Positions 1 to 8,212 of a DNA stretch of 32,889 nucleotides are shown here, one piece after another. The notes beneath the pieces were generated by a model. It was not told the DNA's origin, did no database searches, and saw nothing but the letters and a program-made list of their open reading frames with translations. This DNA comes from Candidatus Eiseniibacteriota bacterium (GTDB taxonomy: Bacteria; Joyebacterota; Joyebacteria; Joyebacterales; Joyebacteraceae), in the NCBI GenBank assembly GCA_030613615.1, contig JAUWLR010000016.1, positions 1-32,889 of the forward strand, given 5' to 3'. The translations under genes were made by a program, and so were the position numbers. The number at the start of each line of letters is the position of its first letter. Positions within the stretch are counted from its first letter, which is position 1.

Positions 1-99
1 CCCGTGGTGACCGCTCTCCCTTCGAGATCCTCCGTAACAGGGACCCTACTCTTGACCCACGTCTCTTCATGCTGCTACCGTGTGATCTTGATCGCACCC
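1..99. other. Window edge, no assignable gene
   Basis: This is the stretch downstream of the 1257-residue oxidoreductase gene. A reading frame on the minus strand opens at an ATG at position 70 and stays open for 23 codons to the window edge, giving a basic peptide beginning MKRRGSRVG. No good Shine-Dalgarno sequence precedes that ATG and the piece is too short to recognise. It could be the first codons of the next operon gene or chance; no terminator hairpin is obvious. Confidence 0.2.
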
Positions 100-3000
100 T
101 CAGACGCGCCCACCTGGGTCATGATGTACCCGGTCTAACCGAGCGCTAACTCGGTGGCGCCGGACCACGTGAGCCGGAAGTCCAACCTCTTCGATCAGTC
201 TGGAGAAGCGAACCTCGATCGAATCGGTCCAGCGAGGATCGATAATCACGTCTGGAGCGTCCACGGACGGGATCGAGAGGTCGGCCGCGCCGTCAGGCGT
301 CCTGAGACCTCCCTCATAAAGGGCCTCTCCACCCCAGCGGAGGCCGCCCGGGGGCAGATCGACCGCGGGGTAGTCCGGCAGGCCCAGCGACCCGACCATC
401 TCGCCGCGGACTGCGACAGCGTCTGTCGCCCCGAACTCGACCCCTAACGCTGCCGCCAGCGTCGAGACGATCTCGAGGTCCGTCAGTCCGGACGGGGAGG
501 TGAGCGGCCCGGCCACGGTCTGAACCCTGCGCTCGCTGCTCGTGAAGCTCCCCTGCGACTCCCCCGGGGCCGACAGGGGCAGGATGCAGTCCGCGAGCGC
601 GGTCGTCTCGGTCGGCACCGTGTCAGCAACCACCAGGAAGTCGAGCTTCTCGAGCGCCTCGCGGACGCGGTCCGGCTCCGTCGCTCCCGACACCGGATCT
701 TCCCCAATGATGAGCGCCGCCCGGATGGAACCGGCGGCGAGTTCCCTCACCAGTCGCGCCGACTCGCGCCCGATCCCCAGATCGGACAGGCCCTGCCCGT
801 TGGCGCGCGTCCGCGCGAACAGAACGAGCGGAGCCGCGGCGGTTGAACCCGTGAGGACGGAGAGCGCGACGGCTAAGCCTGCATCACGCCGGGCGCTCGC
901 GGCTTCGAAGGAACCAGAGTTGGCGATGAGAACGGTCCTCTTGGCCGAGACGAGTGCGTCCGCTACCTCCTCGAGAGTACCGCTCGACACGGTGGCGTCC
1001 ACTGACGACGCGCCGGCCAGCTTCGACAGCTGAGGAAGCCCGTTGACGCCGAACGGCAGCTTCGACGGGTCTGCACCGGCCGCAAGCGCCCTGCCCGTCA
1101 GGGCCAGGAGCACGTTCGAGAAGTCCCTGCGTTCGGCCTGTATCCAGACGCGGGCCATCTTCGACATTCTGGTCTCTACGGGCGCGACGACGATAAGTCG
1201 CGCTCCGTTCCTGACGGCCTTCCGGACAGAGATGCCGAGCACAGTCTGCTCCTCGGCGATGTCCGAATCGAGCAGCAGGATGACGTCGGCGCTCCTGACG
1301 TCCTCGTAGGACGCGGTCGACGCGGAATGACCGAAGGCGCGCTCGAGTGCGGCGAAGACACCGGCCTCCTGAGCCAGTCCGTACGACCCGACGTTGGCGG
1401 TGCCCAGGGCTTCACGGCTCAGCCTGACCAGCCGGTGGGCCACCTCGTTCGTGACACGAGGCGAGACGAAGACCGCCACGGCCTCGGGTCCGTGTCTCTC
1501 TATGGCCGACTTCATCCTCTCCGCCACGTTCGCGGCCGCGCGCTCCCAGGAGGTCTCCTCGAGAGCACCGTCCGTGCGGACAGCCGGAGCCAGGAAGCGG
1601 TCGTCTGCGGCCCACAGGCCGAAGCCGAAGCGGCCTCTGACGCAGAGATTCGTGTGACCGTCGGTGCTCGTAGGCACGGGTTCGACCCTGTCCAGAACGT
1701 CGCCGACCGTATGCAGCATGACGGAACAGCCCGTGCCGCAGAACGTGCACGTCGATCTCGTCGCGCGTCCTGCCCAGGGGCCCGGCTTAGGAAGGTCGAT
1801 CACCGTGGAGAGCGCGGCCGTGGGACACGTCGACACGCACTGCCCGCACGACTCGCACGTGGTTTCCGCCAAGGACTTGTCGAGCCCTGGCTTCATCTGA
1901 GTGTGGAAACCCCTGTTGAAGAACCCGAGCGCCGTAGCACCCTGCACCTCCTCGCAGATGCGGACGCATCTGCCACACAGGATGCACTTCTCGGGTTCCA
2001 GCCGAATGAACGGATGCCGCGTGTCCGGCGGGTCGTCGACGATCTCTCCGCCGAAGACACCGGCCGACGCTCCGTACTCTGTCGAATACTGACGAAGCCT
2101 GCACGTGAAGGCGGAGGCACACCCGCATTCGAGACAGCGCTCGGTCTCAACGAGCGCCTGCTCTTCGGTGAAGCCCAGCTCGACCTCGTCGAACGTCCGA
2201 ATCCGGTCCGCCACGGGGAGCTCCCGCATCTCCTGTCTTGGTGCCCGCACGATGCCGGCGAGCTCATCGTCCGGGAAGCTGTCCCACCGCTCCTTCTGAA
2301 TGTTGAACGGTGTCGCAGCAACACAGACGTCTTCTCCGCGGAGCAGCCGGTCTATCGCCTGGGCCGCACGTCCTCCCGCGGCGATCGCCTCGATGGCGGT
2401 GGCGGCGCCCGTGACGACGTCGCCGCCGGCGAAGACGCGCGGCACCGCGGTCGCGCCGGTTGCCTCGTCGGCAACTATCGTGCCCCACCGCGTCAGCTCG
2501 AGTTTCGCCTCAAGCGCGCTCCCGTCTCTCTCTACCGTGTCGCTGATGGCCGCGAGGTCGGGCAGCTGGCCGATGGCCGCGATGACGTTGTCGACCTCGA
2601 GCACCTTCTCAGAACCCTCGATGGGGACCGGGCGGCGCCGACCGCTGTCGTCGGGCTCACCCAGTTCCATCTCGATGTACTCCAGGCGCTCGCAGCGCCC
2701 GTCCCCCTCTATTTTCGTGGGCGCCGCAAGGAAGTGCATCTCGACGCCCTCGTGGAGCGCCGCCTCCACCTCAACGTCCCACGCGGGCATCTCGGTCCTG
2801 GAGCGGCGGTAGACGACGGTGACCTTGTCTGCGCCGAGTCTCAGGCTCGACCTCGCCGCGTCGATGGCCGTATTGCCGCCGCCGATGACGGCGACGTGAC
2901 GGCCGATCGTCACTTCCTCTCCGAGCCCCATCTTCTTGAGGAACTCGGTCCCCGCCCAGACGCCGTCCAGCTTCTCACCTTCCACCTTCATCAGGCGGCT

Positions 3001-3873
3001 GCCCATCGCCCCCAGCCCCAGGAAGACCGCGCCGTACCCCTCCCCGAAGAGGTCCGCGAGAGTGAAGTCGCGCCCCATCGCCTTGCCGTATCGGATCTCA
3101 GCACCGAGGGCGGTGATGAGTCCCACCTCAGCATCCAGCGTCGCCTTGGGCAGCCGGTACTCGGGGATGCCGTAGCGAAGCATGCCGCCCGGCTCGGGAA
3201 GCGCCTCGAAGATGGTGACGTCATGACCCTTCTGACGGAGGTAGTAGGCCAGCGTGAGGCTGGCGGGCCCTGCGCCCACGGCCGCGACCTTCTTGCCGGT
3301 CGACGGCGGCACGGCCGGGCTGTAGGGGTTCTCGTGCTCGATGTCCCAGTCGGCGGCAAAGCGCTTCAAGTAGTCGATGGCCACGGGTCCGTCGATGGCG
3401 TTCCGGCGGCAGTCGGTCTCACAGGGACGCGTGCAGACGCGCCCGATGGAAAGCGGGAACGGGTTGACGTCCTTGACGAGCTTCGTTGCCTCGCGGTACT
3501 GCCCCTGCGAGATCAGGGCGATGTAGCCTTGCACGTCGACGCCCGCGGGGCACGCGACCTTGCAGGGAGCGATGCAGTCACCCCGGTGGTTCGAGAGAAG
3601 AAGCTCGAGCGCCATCTTGCGGACCGCCCTGACGTCCTCGGTGTCGGTCCATATCTTCATGCCCGGGCTGACCCTCGTACCGCACGAGGGCACGTAGCGC
3701 CGCATGCCCTCCAGCTTGACGGCGCAGATCCAGCAGGACGTGAAGGGCTCGAGCTGCTCGTCGTTGCACAGCGTCGGGATCTCTATGCCGTTCGCTCGCG
3801 CGGCCTCGAGAATCGTGATCCCGCTCTCGACCTCACACTCAAGTCCATTCAGGGAAATCGTTACCAGAGCCAA
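100..3873 (-). CDS. NuoG/GltD/molybdopterin-domain fusion, StnC-like subunit of a NAD(P)H:ferredoxin complex
   Basis: The 1257-residue protein has a [2Fe-2S] ferredoxin domain (C36, C47, C50, C64), then a GltD-like module. That module has cysteines at 100/104/108 and 147/151/155, an FAD Rossmann motif VGAGPAS near 199, an NADPH-type motif IGGGNTAID near 330, and a closing FAD motif FAGGD near 481. A cysteine patch (C580, C583, C585, C591) and two [4Fe-4S] ferredoxin sites (C630-C640 and C673-C683) follow. The rest is a molybdopterin-oxidoreductase fold with a [4Fe-4S] site (C709, C712, C716, C744). At the place of the formate dehydrogenase Sec/Cys-His pair there is Q835-E836, and no molybdopterin dinucleotide-binding C-terminal domain is visible, so it is probably not a working formate dehydrogenase. 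With the NuoE- and NuoF-like genes just upstream it matches what I recall of Stn-type bifurcating transhydrogenases, in which StnC joins NuoG- and GltD-like parts. The cytosolic NADPH/electron-transfer role is inference. Confidence 0.85.
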   Translation of the reverse strand: MALVTISLNGLECEVESGITILEAARANGIEIPTLCNDEQLEPFTSCWICAVKLEGMRRYVPSCGTRVSPGMKIWTDTEDVRAVRKMALELLLSNHRGDCIAPCKVACPAGVDVQGYIALISQGQYREATKLVKDVNPFPLSIGRVCTRPCETDCRRNAIDGPVAIDYLKRFAADWDIEHENPYSPAVPPSTGKKVAAVGAGPASLTLAYYLRQKGHDVTIFEALPEPGGMLRYGIPEYRLPKATLDAEVGLITALGAEIRYGKAMGRDFTLADLFGEGYGAVFLGLGAMGSRLMKVEGEKLDGVWAGTEFLKKMGLGEEVTIGRHVAVIGGGNTAIDAARSSLRLGADKVTVVYRRSRTEMPAWDVEVEAALHEGVEMHFLAAPTKIEGDGRCERLEYIEMELGEPDDSGRRRPVPIEGSEKVLEVDNVIAAIGQLPDLAAISDTVERDGSALEAKLELTRWGTIVADEATGATAVPRVFAGGDVVTGAATAIEAIAAGGRAAQAIDRLLRGEDVCVAATPFNIQKERWDSFPDDELAGIVRAPRQEMRELPVADRIRTFDEVELGFTEEQALVETERCLECGCASAFTCRLRQYSTEYGASAGVFGGEIVDDPPDTRHPFIRLEPEKCILCGRCVRICEEVQGATALGFFNRGFHTQMKPGLDKSLAETTCESCGQCVSTCPTAALSTVIDLPKPGPWAGRATRSTCTFCGTGCSVMLHTVGDVLDRVEPVPTSTDGHTNLCVRGRFGFGLWAADDRFLAPAVRTDGALEETSWERAAANVAERMKSAIERHGPEAVAVFVSPRVTNEVAHRLVRLSREALGTANVGSYGLAQEAGVFAALERAFGHSASTASYEDVRSADVILLLDSDIAEEQTVLGISVRKAVRNGARLIVVAPVETRMSKMARVWIQAERRDFSNVLLALTGRALAAGADPSKLPFGVNGLPQLSKLAGASSVDATVSSGTLEEVADALVSAKRTVLIANSGSFEAASARRDAGLAVALSVLTGSTAAAPLVLFARTRANGQGLSDLGIGRESARLVRELAAGSIRAALIIGEDPVSGATEPDRVREALEKLDFLVVADTVPTETTALADCILPLSAPGESQGSFTSSERRVQTVAGPLTSPSGLTDLEIVSTLAAALGVEFGATDAVAVRGEMVGSLGLPDYPAVDLPPGGLRWGGEALYEGGLRTPDGAADLSIPSVDAPDVIIDPRWTDSIEVRFSRLIEEVGLPAHVVRRHRVSARLDRVHHDPGGRV

Positions 3874-3926
3874 TCCAGTTTCCTCTCCGGAGACGCCAAG
3901 TCACCGCGTTTGCCGCTCCCGCCAGA

Positions 3927-5714
3927 TCAACTGACGATGACCGCCTCGAACTTGCACGCCTTCCGGCACGCGTCGCACTTGGTGCAGAGCTCAGTGTCGA
4001 TCACGTGCGGTTCCTTTCGCTCGCCCGAAACGGCGCCGACCGGACACGCACGAACACACAGCGTGCAGCCGATGCACTTGTCGGGGTCGATCTCGTATGT
4101 CAGAAGAGGCTTGCACGCGAGCGCCGGGCAGCGCTTCTCGTGGACGTGCGCCTCGTATTCGGCGCGGAAGTACCTGATGGTGGTAAGCACGGGATTGGGC
4201 GCGCTCTGCCCGAGACCGCACAGGGACGATGAGACGATCTGCTGTCCCAGTTCCTCGAGCCTCTCGATGTCGCCGTCCCGACCCTCGCCCGAGGTTATCC
4301 TGTCGAGGATCTCGAGCATGCGTTTCGTGCCGACACGGCAGAACGTGCATTTGCCGCAGCTCTCGTCCTGCGTGAACTGCAGGAAGAACCGCGCGATGTC
4401 GACCATGCACGTCCGGTCGTCCATGACGACCATGCCGCCGGAACCCATGATGGCGCCGGTCTTCGTCACGGACTCGTAGTCGATCTTGATGTCGATGTGC
4501 TCTTCGGGAACGCAGCCGCCCGACGGCCCGCCCAGCTGGACGGCCTTGAACTTCCGACCGTCCGGGATGCCGCCGCCGACCTCGAAGATGACGTCCCTGA
4601 GCGAGATACCCATCGGGACCTCGACCAGGCCGCCGCGCACGATCTTCCCGGTGAGTGCGAAGACCTTCGTTCCCTTGCTCGTTTCAGTACCGTACGCCGC
4701 GTATGCGGCCGCGCCGTTCGTGATGATCCACGGCACGTTGGCGTATGTCTCAACGTTGTTGATGTTCGTGGGCTTCCCCCACAGACCCTTGGCCGCGGGG
4801 AACGGCGGGCGCAACCTCGGCATGCCACGCTGGCCCTCCACGGACGCGATGAGCGCCGTCTCCTCGCCGCAGACGAATGCTCCCGCGCCTTCCTTCACCT
4901 GGACGTGGAAACTGAACCCGGAGCTGAGAATGTCCATACCGAGAAAACCGCGCTCCTGCGAATCGGCTATGGCCATCTTGAGCCGTCGGACGGCCAGAGG
5001 ATACTCGGCCCGTGCGTATATGTACCCTTCAGCGGCACCGATGGCGTAGGCGGCGATCGTCAGCCCCTCGAGCACGGAGTGCGGGTCGCCCTCGAGAACG
5101 CTCCTGTCCATGAAGGCGCCCGGGTCGCCCTCGTCGGCATTGACGATGACGTACTTGACGTCTCCCGGCTGCTGTCGCGCCAGGTCCCACTTGACGCCGG
5201 CCGGGAACCCAGCACCTCCACGGCCCCTGAGTCCTGACTCCTTCATCGTCGCAACGATTTCCTCGGGGGTCATCTCGGTCAGAGCCTTCGTCAGGCCCTG
5301 ATACCCGCCGGCTTCGATATACTCGTCGATGGACTCGGGGTCGATGAGCCCGGCGTTCCGAAGAACCAGCCGCACCTGTCGGTCGTAGTAGGCCTCGTCC
5401 TCAAGCCTCTTTCCTTCCACCCTGACCGCGAGTTCCTCGACGGGCTTCCCACCGATGATGTGCTCTTCGACGATCCGCGCGACCTGCTCCTCCGTCACTT
5501 CCCCGTAGGTGACCCTGCCAAGTCCTTCGGTATCGACGTCGACGAGCGGCTCACGGTAGCACATGCCGATGCAGCCCGTGCGGCGAAGCTGTGTGCTGAG
5601 CCCTCTCTCGTCGAACTCGCGTCGGAACGCTTCGTACACGTGCGCCGCGCCCGCCGCGACTCCGCAGCTGGAGAGCCCGACGGTCACCTTGCTCGACGTG
5701 CGATTGCTCGACAT
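3927..5714 (-). CDS. nuoF: NuoF-like FMN/NADH-binding iron-sulfur subunit (HydB/HndC/StnB type)
   Basis: This 595-residue flavoprotein subunit binds FMN and NADH and passes electrons into iron-sulfur clusters. An N-terminal thioredoxin-like domain carries cysteines C17, C48 and C52. The FMN/NADH core has the motifs GRGGAGFP (164-171) and NADEGDPGAF (192-201). The [4Fe-4S] site C453/C456/C459 pairs with C499. A C-terminal extension holds two further [4Fe-4S] ferredoxin sites (C547-C557 and C577-C587). True complex I NuoF lacks both the thioredoxin-like and the ferredoxin extensions; this layout belongs to soluble bifurcating enzymes (HydB, HndC, StnB). The gene starts 22 bp after the NuoE-like stop with GAGG ahead of the ATG, and the 1257-residue partner follows after 53 bp. 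The gene symbol marks homology only. Confidence 0.92.
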   Translation of the reverse strand: MSSNRTSSKVTVGLSSCGVAAGAAHVYEAFRREFDERGLSTQLRRTGCIGMCYREPLVDVDTEGLGRVTYGEVTEEQVARIVEEHIIGGKPVEELAVRVEGKRLEDEAYYDRQVRLVLRNAGLIDPESIDEYIEAGGYQGLTKALTEMTPEEIVATMKESGLRGRGGAGFPAGVKWDLARQQPGDVKYVIVNADEGDPGAFMDRSVLEGDPHSVLEGLTIAAYAIGAAEGYIYARAEYPLAVRRLKMAIADSQERGFLGMDILSSGFSFHVQVKEGAGAFVCGEETALIASVEGQRGMPRLRPPFPAAKGLWGKPTNINNVETYANVPWIITNGAAAYAAYGTETSKGTKVFALTGKIVRGGLVEVPMGISLRDVIFEVGGGIPDGRKFKAVQLGGPSGGCVPEEHIDIKIDYESVTKTGAIMGSGGMVVMDDRTCMVDIARFFLQFTQDESCGKCTFCRVGTKRMLEILDRITSGEGRDGDIERLEELGQQIVSSSLCGLGQSAPNPVLTTIRYFRAEYEAHVHEKRCPALACKPLLTYEIDPDKCIGCTLCVRACPVGAVSGERKEPHVIDTELCTKCDACRKACKFEAVIVS

Positions 5715-5736
5715 CCCTATCCTCTTGGTCAGCTGG

Positions 5737-6255
5737 TCACGCCTGCGCGCCGCCCTCGTCCCGGGCGGTTCCGTAGTTCCTCACGATGTCCCTGGCCTGC
5801 TCCGGCGTCAGCCGGCCGAAGGTGTCCTCGTCGATCATAATGACGGGCGCCAGGCTGCAGCAGCCCAGGCAGGCCACCGGCTCCACGGTGAACTTCCCGT
5901 CCTCGGTGGTGCCGCCCTCGGCGACACCAAGCTCGTCACAGATGGCCTCCACCACGGCGACGGCCCCCTGCACGTGGCAGGCGGTGCCCTCACACACCCT
6001 GATGATGTGCAGGCCTACCGGCTCGAACCGGAACTGCGAGTAGAAGCTCGCGACGCCGAAGATGTGGGCGGGCGGCACGCCGGAGCGTTCACCGATCCGC
6101 TCCATGATGGCAGGTGGAAGGTAGCCGATCTCGGCCTGGACCTGCTGGAGCATCGGGATCAGTGCGCCCCGCGACGTGCTGAATCCCGCCACGATGCGAT
6201 CGACAGCGGAGAGCTGCTCGGGCGTCGCCACGCCCGGACCCGCGGTGTTCGCCAT
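5737..6255 (-). CDS. nuoE: NuoE-like [2Fe-2S] thioredoxin-fold subunit (HydC/StnA type)
   Basis: The 172-residue protein is a small [2Fe-2S] subunit of the NuoE family. The cluster cysteines appear as CEGTAC (Cx4C) and CLGCC (Cx3C), preceded by the family helix region with IGYLPPAIME and the segment IFGVASFYSQF. It docks to NuoF and lies on the electron path to or from NADH. I chose the start at 6255 because its ATG overlaps the ndk stop codon (ATGA), as at other junctions in this operon; a longer open frame to 6318 would add residues unlike the family. It pairs with the NuoF-like gene 22 bp downstream. Confidence 0.93.
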   Translation of the reverse strand: MANTAGPGVATPEQLSAVDRIVAGFSTSRGALIPMLQQVQAEIGYLPPAIMERIGERSGVPPAHIFGVASFYSQFRFEPVGLHIIRVCEGTACHVQGAVAVVEAICDELGVAEGGTTEDGKFTVEPVACLGCCSLAPVIMIDEDTFGRLTPEQARDIVRNYGTARDEGGAQA

Positions 6256-6725
6256 CAGTCCTCCCGGTCCGCACCGCCCACGTCCTTGAGGATGTCGGCG
6301 GTCAGAGTTCTGGGGCAATCCTCGAAGTAGAAGCGCGCCTCGTGCCCTATCCTCTCGCTCGAATCGGACGCGTGGACCGCGTTCTCACGGAGGCTCCTCC
6401 CGTACAGCGCCCGGACCGTGCCGGGCTTGGCCAGGGCGGGGTCCGTCGCCCCGATGAGCTCCCTGAGAGCCGGGATGCCCGGCCCACTGAGAAGCAGTCC
6501 TACGGTCATCCCGGACGTGATGAAGTCGACGAGTGGACCGAAGAAGTGCTTGCCCTCGTGGACATCGTACAGGAGACCGGCCTCGTCAGTGGTGAGCCTT
6601 CGCGATGCGATGCCCACAATGGAGAAGCCCGCGCGCTCGACGGCCGCCACTATGTCGCCGATGTGCCCGTCGCTGACGGCGCACGGCTTGATCATCAGAA
6701 ACGCGAGGGGCGCATCAGGCTTCAT
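6255..6725 (-). CDS. ndk: Nucleoside diphosphate kinase, with an altered KPDA motif
   Basis: The 156-residue protein moves the gamma phosphate between nucleoside tri- and diphosphates through a phosphohistidine. The catalytic H118 lies in NAVHASDS, and the fold signatures GKHFFGPLVDF, SGMTVG and PGTVRALYG are present. The nucleotide-site lysine K13 is kept, but the near-invariant KPDAV motif reads KPCAV (C15) and the arginine usually found a few residues later is absent. The ATG at 6725 lies inside the end of the preceding oxidoreductase gamma gene (11-bp overlap), and the stop overlaps the nuoE-like ATG. In this operon it could equilibrate ATP and GTP made by succinyl-CoA synthetase; that link is inference. 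Confidence 0.88.
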   Translation of the reverse strand: MKPDAPLAFLMIKPCAVSDGHIGDIVAAVERAGFSIVGIASRRLTTDEAGLLYDVHEGKHFFGPLVDFITSGMTVGLLLSGPGIPALRELIGATDPALAKPGTVRALYGRSLRENAVHASDSSERIGHEARFYFEDCPRTLTADILKDVGGADRED

Positions 6726-7269
6726 TGCGCGCCTCCCTCGCGGCTTGTCTGCCCAGCGCAAGGGCCTTCTCGTTTATGGACTCCGTGCCCTTGGGAACCC
6801 GCTCGAGAACGGCGGCGCGGAGACTCTCCCACTGAACGACCTGTGTGAGCTCCGCCACCGCGCCGAGCGCGACGACGTTCGCGAAGAGCTTCCGGCCGCA
6901 CTCCTCGAGCGCGAGCATCGTGAACGGTATCCCGATCGCACCCTCGTGCTCGACGCGCTCGACGAGGTACGAGTCGACGACCAGGATGCCGCCCTCGCGC
7001 AGCGACGGGAGATACTCATCGAGAGACGCCTGGCTCATCGCGAGCAGCACGTCGACCTCGGTCGCCTTCGGGTAGTCTATCTCGCCGGTGGATATCACGA
7101 TGTCCGTCTTGCTCTTGCCACCTCGCGCCTCGGGACCGTAGCTCTGTGTCTGGACCGCGTTCTTGCCGTCGTACACGGCCGCGGCCGCGAGCAGCTTGCC
7201 CGCGAGCATCGCGCCCTGCCCGCCCGCGCCCGAGAGCCGGATCTCGTACCTGTCTGCCTCACCCGTCAC
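6715..7269 (-). CDS. korC: 2-oxoacid:ferredoxin oxidoreductase, gamma subunit
   Basis: The 184-residue protein belongs to the pyruvate/2-ketoisovalerate ferredoxin oxidoreductase gamma family. It opens with the family motif SGAGGQG near residue 14, followed by YGPEARGG near 44. The gamma subunit contributes to CoA binding and subunit packing. The start is a GTG at 7269, with GAGGA seven bases upstream. It lies 37 bp after the beta gene and overlaps the ndk start by 11 bp. The family is secure; 2-oxoglutarate as substrate is inferred from the adjacent succinyl-CoA synthetase genes. Confidence 0.92.
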   Translation of the reverse strand: MTGEADRYEIRLSGAGGQGAMLAGKLLAAAAVYDGKNAVQTQSYGPEARGGKSKTDIVISTGEIDYPKATEVDVLLAMSQASLDEYLPSLREGGILVVDSYLVERVEHEGAIGIPFTMLALEECGRKLFANVVALGAVAELTQVVQWESLRAAVLERVPKGTESINEKALALGRQAAREARNEA

Positions 7270-7306
7270 GTTCGAATCCTCACGATCAGGCGCGCCGATG
7301 GCGGCG

Positions 7307-8212
7307 CTAGCCGTTCTTCGGTTTCAGCGGATCTGCCGTCTCGTCGTAGGACTGGATTATCTTCTTGACGTTCGCTACCGCTGCCGGGTCGGCCGTCACC
7401 CGCTCGGCCATCTCGTCGTACGACTGGATGAACTCCGGCTTGTCGGACTCGACCATGACCCCGCGTGTGAACTTGCCCTCGAGATCGTCGGGGTCCATGC
7501 GCTCGGCCGCCTTGATCGAGACCGAGTTGTCCCGCATCCACTCCAGCATGGCCACGGGCGACGCGAAGTTGTTCATGCGGCCGTAGCTTGTATGGCAGTT
7601 CGAGATGATCTCGACCACCGAGAAGCCCTTGTGCCGGATGGCTTGCTCTATGAGTTTGCCTGCCTCCCTCGCGTGGTACACGGAGCTCCTGGCGACGAAG
7701 GTCGCACCGGCGCCCACGGCGAGCGCGGTCGTGTCGAACGCGTACTCGATGTTGCCGTACGGCGCCGTGGTGCCCCGCTTGCCGTGCGGCGTTGTCGGAG
7801 AGTACTGCCCGCCGGGCATGCCGTATATCTGATTGTTGGCGACGATCGCCGTCATGTCTATGTTCCTGCGGCAGGCGTGTATGAAGTGATTGCCGCCGAT
7901 GGCCAGCGCGTCGCCGTCCCCCATCGCGGCGATGACGGTCAGTTCGGGCCTGGCCAGCTTCACTCCTGTCGCGAACGCAAGACCGCGCCCGTGCGTCGTG
8001 TGCAGCGTGTTGAAGTCGACGTACGTCGGCATGCGGCCGGTGCACCCGATGCCCGAGACGACGGCCACCTTGTTCTTGGCGACGCCGATGGCAGCTATGG
8101 CCCGCAGCATCGCGCTCATTATGATGCCGAGCCCGCATCCGCCGCACCACACGGTCGGCAACTTCTTGCCGGGACGCAGGTAGGTCCGCGCGACCTCGAT
8201 GGCCTCGCTCAT
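7307..8212 (-). CDS. korB: 2-oxoacid:ferredoxin oxidoreductase, beta (TPP-binding) subunit
   Basis: The 301-residue subunit carries thiamine diphosphate and the [4Fe-4S] cluster of a 2-oxoacid:ferredoxin oxidoreductase. The TPP signature begins GDGDALAIGG at 99 and ends in NNQ near 127. The cluster cysteines are C23 and C26 (WCGGCG), C57 (GIGC), and one in SNCHTSYG near 206. The start overlaps the alpha-subunit stop (ATGA). The C-terminus carries two in-frame similar segments, FIQSYDEMAE and IIQSYDETAD, 24 residues apart, outside the usual catalytic core. With the alpha, gamma and delta genes and sucCD it most likely uses 2-oxoglutarate; other 2-oxoacids cannot be ruled out. Confidence 0.94.
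   Translation of the reverse strand: MSEAIEVARTYLRPGKKLPTVWCGGCGLGIIMSAMLRAIAAIGVAKNKVAVVSGIGCTGRMPTYVDFNTLHTTHGRGLAFATGVKLARPELTVIAAMGDGDALAIGGNHFIHACRRNIDMTAIVANNQIYGMPGGQYSPTTPHGKRGTTAPYGNIEYAFDTTALAVGAGATFVARSSVYHAREAGKLIEQAIRHKGFSVVEIISNCHTSYGRMNNFASPVAMLEWMRDNSVSIKAAERMDPDDLEGKFTRGVMVESDKPEFIQSYDEMAERVTADPAAVANVKKIIQSYDETADPLKPKNG

Noticed and set aside
100-3873. Reading the 1257-residue protein as a NAD-dependent formate dehydrogenase
   Set aside because: The Sec/Cys-His active-site pair is replaced by Gln-Glu and the C-terminal molybdopterin-binding domain is absent; a GltD domain is inserted instead.
1327-4479. Very long open frame on the plus strand (1050 codons)
   Set aside because: It lies entirely opposite two well-supported minus-strand genes, has no family features, and is expected as a GC-rich antisense shadow.
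100-6255. Respiratory complex I or a bifurcating [FeFe] hydrogenase
   Set aside because: No membrane Nuo subunits are encoded, and the H-cluster motifs of HydA are not present in the large subunit.
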